NCBI GenBank assembly: GCA_947468085.1
Contig: CANIKY010000011.1
Location: forward strand, 1-44,492
Length of the DNA: 44,492 nucleotides
Direction of reading: 5' to 3'
Source: Paracoccaceae bacterium
GTDB lineage: Bacteria; Pseudomonadota; Alphaproteobacteria; Rhodobacterales; Rhodobacteraceae
The position numbers and the translations under genes are program-made. Shown piece after piece: positions 16,839-25,304 of this stretch; within the stretch, counting starts at the first letter, position 1; every line of letters starts with the position of its first letter. The notes beneath the pieces were generated by a model that made no database searches, was not told where the DNA came from, and was given only the letters and a program-made list of their open reading frames with translations.

Positions 16839-17372
16839 ATGCACGTTTCGAGCAAGACGATTGGCCTGGGTATCGTGGCTTTGGCAGTGGCTTTGATGGG
16901 CTCTGCCGCGATTGCAGACAAGGCTCATGATGGCGGCAAAGGGGGCCCGATGGGCCGCATGGGGCCAAGCTTTGATTTCGCAGCGGCCGACACGGACAAA
17001 GACGGCAAAGTGACACCGGCAGAGTTTGCAGCCTACCGGATCGCGATGGTGGCGGGGATCGACACCGACAAAGACGGCTTGTTGTCGGGCGAAGAACTGC
17101 TCGCCATGCATATGAAGCGCATGGCCGAACGCGCTGAAGACATGTCGACGCGCATGGTGCAAGACTTGGATGCCGATGGGGATGGCAAGCTTTCGGCGGC
17201 GGAAATGATCGCAATGCCGGTGCCACCCGATGCGTTTGATCGGGCTGATACCAACAAAGACGGCGTCATTGATCAGGCCGAGGCCGAGGCTGCGTTGAAG
17301 GCCATGATGCGCGGGCCGGATGAGTCTAATGGCAAGCACCGTAAAGGCGACAAAGGTCAGGGCGGAAACTGA
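16839..17372 (+). CDS. Periplasmic EF-hand calcium-binding-like protein
   Basis: A 177-residue protein with a signal peptide ending SAAIADK and four EF-hand loops: DTDKDGKVTPAE, DTDKDGLLSGEE, DADGDGKLSAAE and DTNKDGVIDQAE. All have acidic residues at the metal-chelating positions, so Ca2+ binding is likely. The protein is Met-rich around the loops and ends in a Lys/Gly-rich tail. It precedes an ECF sigma factor, a small membrane protein and a metal-sensor-like gene on the same strand, suggesting a role in sensing or buffering a divalent metal in the periplasm. Confidence 0.85.
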   Translation: MHVSSKTIGLGIVALAVALMGSAAIADKAHDGGKGGPMGRMGPSFDFAAADTDKDGKVTPAEFAAYRIAMVAGIDTDKDGLLSGEELLAMHMKRMAERAEDMSTRMVQDLDADGDGKLSAAEMIAMPVPPDAFDRADTNKDGVIDQAEAEAALKAMMRGPDESNGKHRKGDKGQGGN

Positions 17373-17388
17373 TCCTCTTTTGAACCCA

Positions 17389-17415
17389 CCGCGCGGCAGG
17401 ACCTATGCCGCGCGG
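17389..17415 (+). terminator. 10-bp GC-rich hairpin between EF-hand and sigma genes
   Basis: CCGCGCGGCA (17389-17398) and TGCCGCGCGG (17406-17415) form a 10-bp perfect stem with a 7-base loop. No T-run follows. It probably acts as an attenuator or processing signal that lowers expression of the sigma factor relative to the EF-hand gene. Confidence 0.5.
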
Positions 17416-17462
17416 CACTGATTGCCCCGCCTGCTCCAAACCGTTATTCCAAAAGGATGGAT

Positions 17463-18074
17463 ATGCCCCGCGACACGTTGGACGTGCTTTCAGACGAGAC
17501 GCTTTTGGTGCTTTACGCCAATGGCGATCCGGGGGCAGCGCGTCTGTTGACAGCGCGCCTGGCGCCGCGCGCTTTGGGCTATGCCACCCGCCTTTTGTCT
17601 GACCGCGCCGAGGCCGAAGATGTCACCCAAGAAGCTATGCTGCGCCTTTGGAAAATTGCCCCGCAGTGGCGCAACGGCGAGGCGCAGATTTCCACTTGGC
17701 TTTACCGCGTGGTGACGAACCTTTGCACCGATTTAAGGCGGGCGCGGCGCAAGCGGCCCGGTGTGGCCCTGGACGATGCGCCTGAAGTCGCAGCCTCGAC
17801 AGAATCGGCCGTATCCAGCCTGATGCAGGCCGATAGGATGACGGCCCTGCACGCAGCGCTGGGCCAATTGCCCGACCGCCAGCGCCAAGCCGTGGTGTTG
17901 CGCCATATCGAGGGGCTGGCCAACCCCGAGATTGCCCAGATCATGGATTTGGGTGTCGAAGCAGTGGAAAGCCTGACCGCGCGGGGCAAACGCGCCTTGG
18001 CCGCAATTTTGGCAGGACGCAAGGCGGACTTGGGCTATGATGACGACGCCGATGAAAGTGAGGCTGTGGGATGA
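17463..18074 (+). CDS. ECF-type RNA polymerase sigma factor
   Basis: A 203-residue sigma-70 family factor of the extracytoplasmic-function type. Region 2 is seen in RAEAEDVTQEAMLRLWKIAP and STWLYRVVTNLCTDLRR; region 4 in LPDRQRQAVVLRHIEGL and a helix-turn-helix ending SLTARGKRALAAIL. The second ATG (17463) is chosen because AAGGA (17453-17457) is correctly spaced from it and overlaps the first ATG at 17457. The next gene begins in its stop codon (ATGA), the usual coupling for an anti-sigma partner. Confidence 0.9.
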   Translation: MPRDTLDVLSDETLLVLYANGDPGAARLLTARLAPRALGYATRLLSDRAEAEDVTQEAMLRLWKIAPQWRNGEAQISTWLYRVVTNLCTDLRRARRKRPGVALDDAPEVAASTESAVSSLMQADRMTALHAALGQLPDRQRQAVVLRHIEGLANPEIAQIMDLGVEAVESLTARGKRALAAILAGRKADLGYDDDADESEAVG

Positions 18075-18436
18075 ACGATGACATGGATCTTGACAACTGG
18101 CTGGCCAAGGCTGCTGCAACGCCTGTGTCCCCATCCGCGGCGCTGACAGCGCGGATTTTGGCGGATGCTGACGCTGCACAGCCACGCCCGCAGCCGCAAG
18201 CAGCACGAGTGCGCCCGAGCCGTGGCTTAATGGCTTGGCTTTCAGACCTTGCGGAAGGCTTGGGCGGCAGGCGCGCTTTGGCAGGTTTATCACTTGCCAG
18301 CGTGGCCGGCCTGTTTTTGGGGGTTGCTGACCCAAGCGCGCTGCAATCTTTGGCAGGGCTGATTGCAGGCGACCTGACGGCAGTTGAGCAGATGGACCTG
18401 CTTCCCGCCACCGACATCCTTTGGACGGAGAATTAA
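18071..18436 (+). CDS. Small membrane protein, candidate anti-sigma factor
   Basis: A 121-residue protein of no recognised family. A soluble N-terminal half starting MDLDNWLAKA is followed by a Pro/Arg-rich linker and one predicted transmembrane helix (RRALAGLSLASVAGLFLGVA), then a short tail of about 35 residues. Overlap with the sigma gene, size and topology fit an anti-sigma factor with a cytoplasmic sigma-binding part. No zinc-binding HxxxCxxC motif is seen, so it is not of the ZAS type. The role is inferred from context. Confidence 0.55.
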   Translation: MNDDMDLDNWLAKAAATPVSPSAALTARILADADAAQPRPQPQAARVRPSRGLMAWLSDLAEGLGGRRALAGLSLASVAGLFLGVADPSALQSLAGLIAGDLTAVEQMDLLPATDILWTEN

Positions 18437-18437
18437 G

Positions 18438-18941
18438 ATGACCCAATCGCCCGATACACCGCTGCCTTTTGCAAAGCCCAAGTCCCTGCGCTGGCTCTTG
18501 GTGGCTTCGCTTGCGCTTAACTTGGCGGTAGGGGGGATGATGCTGGGATCGGTCCTAAGGGGGGGGGCAGAGGGGCGCGACATGGCGCGCGATATGGGCT
18601 TTGGTCCATATGATGCCGCTTTGCTTCCCCAAGACCGCGATGCGCTGCGGGCGGCTTTACGCAATAAATCCAGTGATCTTAAAGCCAACCGCGCCATGGC
18701 GGGGGCGGATCTGGTGGCAGTTGTCAGCAGCCTGCGCGCCACGCCCTTTGATCTGGCCGCCTTGGATGCTGCCATGGCTGCGCAGCAAGACCATTTGGCA
18801 GCGCGGATGAAATTTGGCACCGATGCCATGTATGCGTTTTTGACCAGCCTAACGCCGCAAGAGCGGTTAACCTTTGCCGATCGCTTGGAAGATCGGCTGC
18901 TGCATGGCCCGAAAGATCGGCCAGACCCGCCCAAGAAGTAA
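18438..18941 (+). CDS. Periplasmic heavy-metal-sensor-like protein
   Basis: A 167-residue protein anchored by one N-terminal transmembrane helix (WLLVASLALNLAVGGMMLG) with a helical periplasmic domain. The pattern DRDALRAALRNKS, then AALDAAMAAQQDHLAARM and SLTPQERLTFADRLEDR resembles the CnrR/ZraP/CpxP-like metal-resistance fold. Relatives bind metals or sense envelope stress and control an ECF sigma factor through an anti-sigma protein. It starts one base after the previous stop, with GGAG eight bases upstream. It ends the EF-hand-sigma-membrane protein-sensor unit. Confidence 0.75.
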   Translation: MTQSPDTPLPFAKPKSLRWLLVASLALNLAVGGMMLGSVLRGGAEGRDMARDMGFGPYDAALLPQDRDALRAALRNKSSDLKANRAMAGADLVAVVSSLRATPFDLAALDAAMAAQQDHLAARMKFGTDAMYAFLTSLTPQERLTFADRLEDRLLHGPKDRPDPPKK

Positions 18942-18950
18942 CGCCTTTCC

Positions 18951-20321
18951 CTATGCCGCGCGGCGCACGATGGTCACTTGATTGCGGCCATGCGCTTTAG
19001 AATGCATCAAGGCGCGGTCAGCCTGCGCCACCAGATCGCTGGCCTGAACCGGATCGTCTGGGCCACCGCCGCCTGTGGTCATGCCGATGGAAATGGTCAC
19101 ATCCACCTGTGTCCCATCGGCCAAAGCCACCGCACAGCCATCCACCGCGCGGCAAAGGCCCTCGGCCACTTTTTGGGCATCCGCTAAGGGGGTGGCGGGC
19201 AGGGCGATCAAGAACTCTTCCCCCCCGATCCGCGCCAGCAAGTCCAAGGGGCGCAGGCAATGTGTCAGGCGGCGGGCCACTTCAACCAAGACGCCGTCGC
19301 CTGCCGCATGGCCCCACCGGTCGTTGACCGATTTGAAACGGTCGATATCCACCACCAGAACTGCAAACTCGTTGACGCTGACAGCGGCGCGCTCAGCAAT
19401 CGCTGCCAATTGCGCCATGCCATAGCGGCGGTTGTGCAGACCGGTCAAGGGATCATAAACCGCCATGCGCAGCCCATCTTCGACCGAGGCGCGCAGGCGG
19501 TCGCAGTCGCGCTTTCGGGCGACCAAACGGTGCAGGCGCAGCGCCAATTCGGCCATGGGCATGGTTTCATCCACCACCTCATGCGCGCCAAGATCAAAAG
19601 CTGTGGCTGAAAGCCCCGCTGCAGGCTCGGGCGCCCAAATGCAAAATGATGCGGTGCGCGCGGTGTTGCGCGACAAAAGCTCTGACATCACGCGCAAACC
19701 GCAGCTTGGGCCGCCCAGATCGGCGTGCAGCAAATAGACATCTGGGGCCGACCCTGCCGGGTTTGTATGCACCTCTTCTGGGGCCATGATGACAAAGCGG
19801 TCTTGCCCCACCGCTGCTAGGTCACGCCGCAGGCGCAGCGCTTTGTCGGCTTGGGGCAGCACAAGGGCTATTTGACCGGGCAGGGTGAAAGACTGCGCCG
19901 GTTCGGCCAAGCCCAAAAGACCAAAGCCATGCCCCGCGCTACCGCCCAAGCTCGCCAAGGCCTGCCGCATCCGCATGACAGCCCGCAAGCGGGCTTGAAG
20001 GGTTTGGTCATTTATCGGGCGGGTTATGAAATCTTCCGCCCCCGCGCGCAGCGCTTGCAGCCGTAAGCTTGCCTGCGCCTGTGGTGCCACCACAATCACC
20101 GGAATGCGGCGGGTTTGCGGATGGGCCTTAAGGGCCTTCAGCGTCTGCATCCCCAAGGTGAAGTTCAGCAAGATGACATCGGGCCGTTCAACCACGGCCA
20201 AGCGCAGCGCCACCTCGCCATCGGTGGTGGCTGTGGCTTGATACCCTGCCGCGGTGAGTTTGACCTTGAAGACGATGCGGTTTGACGACACATCATCAAC
20301 GATAAGGATTTTACCGATCAT
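18951..20321 (-). CDS. PleD-like diguanylate cyclase with degenerate receivers
   Basis: A 456-residue REC-REC-GGDEF protein of PleD layout that should make cyclic di-GMP. The GGDEF domain is intact (RIGGEEFLIAL, with NDRWGHAAGD upstream) and keeps the product-inhibition RxxD as RPLD five residues before GGEEF. In the first receiver the acceptor Asp53 is Asn (VILLNFTLG), the Thr site is Ala (VVAPQ) and the Lys is Arg (TRPIND); the acidic pair DD at 9-10 remains. The second receiver also lacks the acceptor. Activity is therefore unlikely to be switched by phosphorylation. The start is set at MIGKILIVDD. Confidence 0.88.
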   Translation of the reverse strand: MIGKILIVDDVSSNRIVFKVKLTAAGYQATATTDGEVALRLAVVERPDVILLNFTLGMQTLKALKAHPQTRRIPVIVVAPQAQASLRLQALRAGAEDFITRPINDQTLQARLRAVMRMRQALASLGGSAGHGFGLLGLAEPAQSFTLPGQIALVLPQADKALRLRRDLAAVGQDRFVIMAPEEVHTNPAGSAPDVYLLHADLGGPSCGLRVMSELLSRNTARTASFCIWAPEPAAGLSATAFDLGAHEVVDETMPMAELALRLHRLVARKRDCDRLRASVEDGLRMAVYDPLTGLHNRRYGMAQLAAIAERAAVSVNEFAVLVVDIDRFKSVNDRWGHAAGDGVLVEVARRLTHCLRPLDLLARIGGEEFLIALPATPLADAQKVAEGLCRAVDGCAVALADGTQVDVTISIGMTTGGGGPDDPVQASDLVAQADRALMHSKAHGRNQVTIVRRAA

Positions 20322-20427
20322 CGAAAGTGGACCCAATTGCTAACTGCTTGCCGGCCATTCTTGGCGTCAAATCGTTAAGAAATCCTTTCCACCGCCTTGA
20401 CCAAATCCGTAAAGTTTGAGGGAACCT

Positions 20428-20733
20428 GTGCATAACCCTAAGGATAACAGCAAAATCGGGCGAGAAATGGCCGAAACCATTGCAGCCCAAGCCTTGGCTT
20501 GGCTGGCAGGCGACCTGGAAAATCTTAACGGTTTTCTCGCCCTAAGTGGCCTATCGCCGCGCGAATTGATGGACCAAGCCGCCGATGCGCGGACCTTGGG
20601 CGCTGTGTTGGACTTTATTCTAACCGAGGACCGCTTAGTGATAGGCTTTTGCGATGCGGTCTCTTTGGCTTATACGGTGCCGCAAAGGGCGCGGGCGTCC
20701 CTGCCTGGTGGCGAGATTTATCATTGGACCTGA
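20428..20733 (+). CDS. DUF3572 family protein
   Basis: A 101-residue protein of the DUF3572 family, with the family-like ALAWLAGDLENLNGFLALSG, LGAVLDFILTEDRLVIGFCD and the end LPGGEIYHWT. Function unknown. A GTG start at 20428 after GAGGGAA is chosen; ATG at 20467 (MAETIAAQ) or TTG at 20416 are alternatives. It is divergent from the PleD-like gene and lies four bases before the HAD phosphatase gene. Confidence 0.7.
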   Translation: MHNPKDNSKIGREMAETIAAQALAWLAGDLENLNGFLALSGLSPRELMDQAADARTLGAVLDFILTEDRLVIGFCDAVSLAYTVPQRARASLPGGEIYHWT

Positions 20734-20737
20734 GGAC

Positions 20738-21427
20738 ATGATCAAAGCGGTTATCTTCGACAAAGACGGCACTCTGTTTGACTTTCGGCAAAGCTGGGGG
20801 GCTTGGACGGCGGCACTGCTCAAAAGGCTGGAACCGGTGACGAGGGGCGATCTGGGGCAGGTCTTAGGCTTTGATCAAGCAGGATTTTCCTTTGCCCCCG
20901 ACAGTGCCGTCATTGCGCAGACCACTTTTGAAATCGCCGATTTGATCCTGCCGCATTTGGAGGGCGTGTCGATGCCCGTGCTGTTGCAGATCATGAATGA
21001 CCTTGGCACCTCGGCCCCGATGGTGCCGGCGGTGGACCTGCCTTTGGTGCTGGCAGGTCTGAAGGCCAAAGGCTTGGCGCTGGGCTTGGCCACCAATGAC
21101 ACCGAAGTGCCTGCGCGCGCCCATCTAGGTGGGGCAGGGGTGACGCATCTGTTCGACTTTGTCGCGGGCTGCGATTCGGGCTTTGGCGGTAAACCCGAAC
21201 CGGGGCAGCTTTTGGCCTTTGCCGCCCATGTCCAGCTTGCACCCGCCCAGATCGCCATGGTGGGCGACAGCTTGCACGATCTGGAAGCAGCACGCCGCGC
21301 TGGGATGATGGCTGTGGGCGTTCTGACAGGCCCTGCCACCCGCGCAGATCTGACCCCGCATGCCGATGTGGTCTTGGCCACAATCGCCGACCTTGGCGCT
21401 TGGATCGACGGGTTGAACCGGGCCTGA
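20738..21427 (+). CDS. HAD family phosphatase (Gph-like)
   Basis: A 229-residue haloacid dehalogenase-superfamily hydrolase. Motif I is FDKDGTLFD with the nucleophile Asp8 and acid Asp10, motif II is the Thr in GLATNDTE, motif III Lys is in GGKPEP, and motif IV is MVGDSLHDLEAA. The cap domain is of the helical C1 type, as in phosphoglycolate phosphatase; the true substrate is not known. The start at 20738 follows GAGGA. A six-base-pair hairpin at 21474-21489 lies downstream. Confidence 0.85.
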   Translation: MIKAVIFDKDGTLFDFRQSWGAWTAALLKRLEPVTRGDLGQVLGFDQAGFSFAPDSAVIAQTTFEIADLILPHLEGVSMPVLLQIMNDLGTSAPMVPAVDLPLVLAGLKAKGLALGLATNDTEVPARAHLGGAGVTHLFDFVAGCDSGFGGKPEPGQLLAFAAHVQLAPAQIAMVGDSLHDLEAARRAGMMAVGVLTGPATRADLTPHADVVLATIADLGAWIDGLNRA

Positions 21428-21473
21428 CACGTCCCGCATCCAAAAACGACGCTTTCATGTCGGAAACAAAGTC

Positions 21474-21489
21474 AGCGCCAAGCGGCGCT
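21474..21489 (+). terminator. Weak hairpin after the HAD gene
   Basis: AGCGCC-AAGC-GGCGCT forms a six-bp stem followed by TTT. It could end the HAD transcript or lie in the leader of the MttB-type gene; a second five-bp hairpin (CGGGG/CCCCG) lies at 21517-21532 just before its ribosome-binding site AGGAGGG (21537-21543). Confidence 0.35.
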
Positions 21490-21550
21490 TTCCGTCATTC
21501 TGTTTGCAGCGAACAACGGGGCGAAATCCCCGCGACAGGAGGGTATCCGC

Positions 21551-23107
21551 ATGACCGAAGAAGCCACCAAGCGCCGCAGGGCGGGGGGTCGTGCCGGCAA
21601 CAAGGAACGCGCCGGTTCTTCTGTCATAGACCAGATGCCTTGGCGCATTCCCGTCAACCCCGATCGCCCGACCGAACCTTTGGATGCCGACGGCGTTCAG
21701 GCTATTCATCGCGGCGCGATGAAGATTTTGCGCGACATCGGGATTGAATTTCTGAACCCCGACGCTGTGGAACATCTTAAACGCGCGGGTTGTTTGGTGA
21801 ACGGCACCAATGTGCGCATGGACGAAGATTTCGTCATGGAAATGCTGGCCCGCGCGCCAGAAACCTTCACCATCACCCCGCGCAATGTGGAGCGTGAGGT
21901 AATCATGGGTGGCAAGCATATGTTGTTTGTCAACGTCTCATCGCCGCCGAATTCTTGGGATATGGAGCGTGGGAAACGCTCAGGCGACTTTGAAACTTTT
22001 AAGGATTTCATGCGGTTGACGCAGTATTTCAACTGCATTCATATCGCAGGCGGCTATCCTGTCGAACCCATCGACATCCATCCTGCGGTGCGCCACTTGG
22101 ACTGTTTGTATGAAAAGCTGACCATCACTGACAAGGTGGTGCATGCCTATTCGCTGGGGGCGGAACGGGTCGAAGATGTGATGGAAATGGTCCGCCTTGC
22201 GGGGGGGCTGAGTGAGGAAGAATTCCAAGCCAAGCCGCGCATGTACACCAACATCAACTCTGTCTCGCCGCTGAAACACGATTATCCGATGCTAGACGGC
22301 GCGATGCGTCTGGCCAAGCGCGGTCAGCCTGTGGTGATCACGCCCTTCACGCTGGCGGGGGCCATGGCGCCTGTGACGATGGCGGGGGCTGTGACCTTAT
22401 CGCTGGCCGAGGCGCTGGCGGCGGTGGCGCTGTTGCAGTTTATCGCGCCGGGCTGTCCTGTGGCGATTGGCACCTTCACCTCGAACGTCGATATGAAATC
22501 AGGCGCGCCGGCTTTTGGGACGCCTGAATATATGCGCGCCACGCAGATGACGGGGCAATTGGTGCGGTATTATAAACTGCCGCTGCGATCTTCGGGCGTT
22601 TGTGCGGCCAATGTGCCCGATGGGCAGGCAATGTGGGAAACGTCCAATAGCCTTTGGGCCTCGGTTCAAAGTGGGACGAATATGGTCTACCACGCGGCGG
22701 GTTGGCTGGAAGGCGGGCTGATTGCCAGCCCAGAAAAGTTCATCATGGACTGCGAAGTGCTGCAAATGATCCAGCGCTATTTCGAAGAGGCGACGTTTGC
22801 TACGACCGAAGACGATATTGCGATTGAGGCGATCCGCGATGTTGGCCCCTCGGGCCATTATTTCGGAACACCCCACACCCAGTCGCGCTATACCACGGCC
22901 TTTTATGCCCCCTTCCTCGCCGATTGGCGCAATTATGAGGCGTGGAATATTGACGGCGCCATGTGGACGGCCGAACGCGCCCATAAGATGTATAAAGCGA
23001 TCATGGCTGAGTTCGTGCCACCCGAGATGAACGGCGACCACCAAGAAGACCTGCGCCGCTTTGTGGCCAAGCGCAAGCAAGAGGGCGGCGCGCCGACCGA
23101 TTTTTAA
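21551..23107 (+). CDS. MttB-family (non-pyrrolysine) corrinoid methyltransferase
   Basis: A 518-residue TIM-barrel protein of the trimethylamine methyltransferase family (COG5598). It has no in-frame amber codon, so it belongs to the non-pyrrolysine members, some of which demethylate glycine betaine, proline betaine or carnitine. Landmarks are DADGVQAIHRGAMKILRDIG, FVNVSSPPNSWDMERGKR, and GYPVEPIDIHPAVRHLD in the first half. Such enzymes need a corrinoid protein and usually a reactivase; neither is visible here. A strong ribosome-binding site, AGGAGGG, precedes the ATG by seven bases. The substrate is unknown. Confidence 0.85.
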   Translation: MTEEATKRRRAGGRAGNKERAGSSVIDQMPWRIPVNPDRPTEPLDADGVQAIHRGAMKILRDIGIEFLNPDAVEHLKRAGCLVNGTNVRMDEDFVMEMLARAPETFTITPRNVEREVIMGGKHMLFVNVSSPPNSWDMERGKRSGDFETFKDFMRLTQYFNCIHIAGGYPVEPIDIHPAVRHLDCLYEKLTITDKVVHAYSLGAERVEDVMEMVRLAGGLSEEEFQAKPRMYTNINSVSPLKHDYPMLDGAMRLAKRGQPVVITPFTLAGAMAPVTMAGAVTLSLAEALAAVALLQFIAPGCPVAIGTFTSNVDMKSGAPAFGTPEYMRATQMTGQLVRYYKLPLRSSGVCAANVPDGQAMWETSNSLWASVQSGTNMVYHAAGWLEGGLIASPEKFIMDCEVLQMIQRYFEEATFATTEDDIAIEAIRDVGPSGHYFGTPHTQSRYTTAFYAPFLADWRNYEAWNIDGAMWTAERAHKMYKAIMAEFVPPEMNGDHQEDLRRFVAKRKQEGGAPTDF

Positions 23108-23116
23108 GGGTTTGGC

Positions 23117-24103
23117 CTATTCGGTGTAAAATACCGGATGGGGCTGCGGGTTTAAGAATTCTTGTTGCAAAGTGATGCGAAGCCCCTCGCGCAAGGATAC
23201 GGGGGCCACAAATCCGTTGAAGCCATGCGCCCGCGAGGTGAAAGCCGAGGTGCTGCTGAATTTGCGAACGCGTATGGCGCTGATTGGCAAAGAACGCCCC
23301 GTCAGTCCGGCAAGCGCATCGGCCATATGGCCCAAGGCCATCCCAAAGGCGAATGGCAGACGGGGGCCGGTGCCGGATGTGTTGTGCAGTGTCTGCCGCA
23401 CGAAACTGACCAGATCGTGCATCGTGAAATCTGGCCCATCGACATAATTAAACAGATGCACCCCTGGCCCGAATTGGGTGGCATGGCGTAAAAAGGCCAC
23501 GAGATTGTCGACATAGGCCAAGGACTTGCAGTTTTTCCCGCGGCCAACCATCATAAATCGCTTTAGGGCGATTTGGCGAAACAGGCTGTAGACATTGCCG
23601 CGATTGCCGGGGCCAAAAACCACTGTGGGACGGATGATGGTCAAAGACCGTGTTTTTGGGGCTTCATTGGCCCAAGTGCGCAACACCTGCTCGGCGGCGT
23701 GTTTACTGTGGCCATAGGCGTTGAACGGATTGATCGCGCCCGTCTCGTCGGTTTGACGATCAGTAAAGCCATATACCGCGACCGAGGACGTGAAGATGAT
23801 GCGATCAATTCCACGCAAACGGGCGGCATGGCATAGGTTGGCTGTGCCTTCGACATTGACGCGGTGGTACAGGTCCAGAGGCGTCACATTGTCGCGGTGG
23901 ACAGCCGCAAGGTGAAAGATAGTCTCGCCTGACAGGCATTGCGCCAAGCGGTCACCCTCTAGAATATCCAGCAGAGTGACTTTTTCGGGAAAGGTTTCGC
24001 TGGGCCTTTTGTCGATAATCCCAAAGCTTTCGCCCGCGTTCTGCAGGGCCAATCCCAAATTTGTGCCTATAAATCCGCTGCCGCCGGTGATTGTAGAGGT
24101 CAT
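23117..24103 (-). CDS. NAD-dependent epimerase/dehydratase (sugar nucleotide, WbpV-like)
   Basis: A 328-residue short-chain dehydrogenase of the extended, sugar-nucleotide-epimerase class. The NAD motif is ITGGSGFIGTNL at the N-terminus, the catalytic Ser lies in TSSVAVYG and the Tyr-Lys pair in YGHSKHAAE. It resembles GalE/WbpV-type enzymes that act on UDP-N-acetylated hexoses for O-antigen or capsule. It is directly downstream of a WecA/WbpL-like gene, a pairing known for building the first sugar on a lipid carrier. The substrate is inferred from context. Confidence 0.82.
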   Translation of the reverse strand: MTSTITGGSGFIGTNLGLALQNAGESFGIIDKRPSETFPEKVTLLDILEGDRLAQCLSGETIFHLAAVHRDNVTPLDLYHRVNVEGTANLCHAARLRGIDRIIFTSSVAVYGFTDRQTDETGAINPFNAYGHSKHAAEQVLRTWANEAPKTRSLTIIRPTVVFGPGNRGNVYSLFRQIALKRFMMVGRGKNCKSLAYVDNLVAFLRHATQFGPGVHLFNYVDGPDFTMHDLVSFVRQTLHNTSGTGPRLPFAFGMALGHMADALAGLTGRSLPISAIRVRKFSSTSAFTSRAHGFNGFVAPVSLREGLRITLQQEFLNPQPHPVFYTE

Positions 24104-24178
24104 GTGGTGTTAAATCCGAGGTGAAGGGTGCTGCGGATTTGCGCGGCCTTTAAATTTCGCCGCGACAGCTGGTTGGGT

Positions 24179-25304
24179 TTAAGATGAATAGCGGCGCTGC
24201 CGTTTGCTGTGATGCCGCGGTGTCAGTGACAAACCCATCCGCGCACCGCGTGTAAAAGCAAGACGCCGACGTTTGGTTGCGGCCAAAAGGCTGCCATAAG
24301 CCAGCACAAAAAAGATCGCGGCCAACCCGACCAAGGCAAGTGCTTGACCATTTTGGTTCCAAAACAATACACCCAAGATTGCGGGACCTGCCATCATCGG
24401 CAGCAAGATCAGCGTGGTGAGCGGATTGCTAATAGCGCCCCTTTTCTTGCCCAAAATAAGAATTTCTAAGCTGCGTAAGACAAGATGATGAAAGTGCAAC
24501 CTGTCGGCGCGAAAGGGTGACTTATGCTGCCCCACGCGGCGCATGACAGCAAAAACCATGTCGGCCAGCGGCCAAAAGAACACCAGCACCACCGCCCAAG
24601 GTGACAGGTCTGGGTTTTGCTGCAGCATCTTGACAGCGATGCAGGCCAGGACAAACCCAATCAGATAGGCCCCCGCATCGCCCAAAAACAAAAGCCCGCG
24701 CGGAAAGTTCACCAACAAAAACCCACCGACTGTGGCTATGACGACCCACAACACCTGAACCGTTTGATCTTGCCCGGTTTGCATCCCGATCAAGCCCAAA
24801 CCCCCTGCCGTGATCAGGCTGGCAAAGCCGCAGAGTCCGTGCAAGCCGTCAAGCAGGTTGAAGGCTTGACTGGTCCCTGTCAGAACAAGCGCTGACAGCA
24901 AAAGAGCGGGCAGGGGCAGGGCAAAGATCGCGTCAAAGGGGGCCAAGCCGATGCGCGGCACCATCGTGCCAAAGATGGTGATTGGCCAGAAAACTGCTGC
25001 AGATCCCTGCCGCCAAGCGCCAAGCCGGGGCCACGCGCCGCCCCGTATCTTCGACCACACCGGCCGCAAAAACGGGCAGCGCGCATAGGATAAGTTCCAA
25101 CAGCAACTGCCCTTGCCCTAAGGGTAAAACCAGCAGCGCACCACACAGGCCCAAGCCGACAGCCACCCCACCAAAGCGAGAGGTGGGCTTGATGTGGCAG
25201 GCTTGCACGGCCAGCAAATCTGCGCGCTTATGCGATTGACCCCTGCTTAGAATAACCAAGATGACAGAAATGAAGAAACTGACTGACAATGCGATTTCGG
25301 CCAT
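24179..25304 (-). pseudogene. WecA/WbpL-like undecaprenyl-phosphate sugar-1-phosphate transferase, frameshifted
   Basis: Two overlapping frames together encode one protein of the MraY/WecA superfamily. The first (25304 down to about 24983) holds the N-terminal helices and AAGVVEDTGRRVAPAWRL; the second (to 24179) holds FNLLDGLHGLCG, NFPRGLLFLGDAGA and RLHFHHLVLR, the family's catalytic motifs. Removing one A of the pair at 24982-24983 joins SSFLA to ITIFGTMVPRIG and gives a 374-residue protein of normal family length. The product would load the first sugar phosphate on undecaprenyl phosphate. The break may be a true mutation, a sequencing error or, less likely, a recoding site. Confidence 0.8.
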
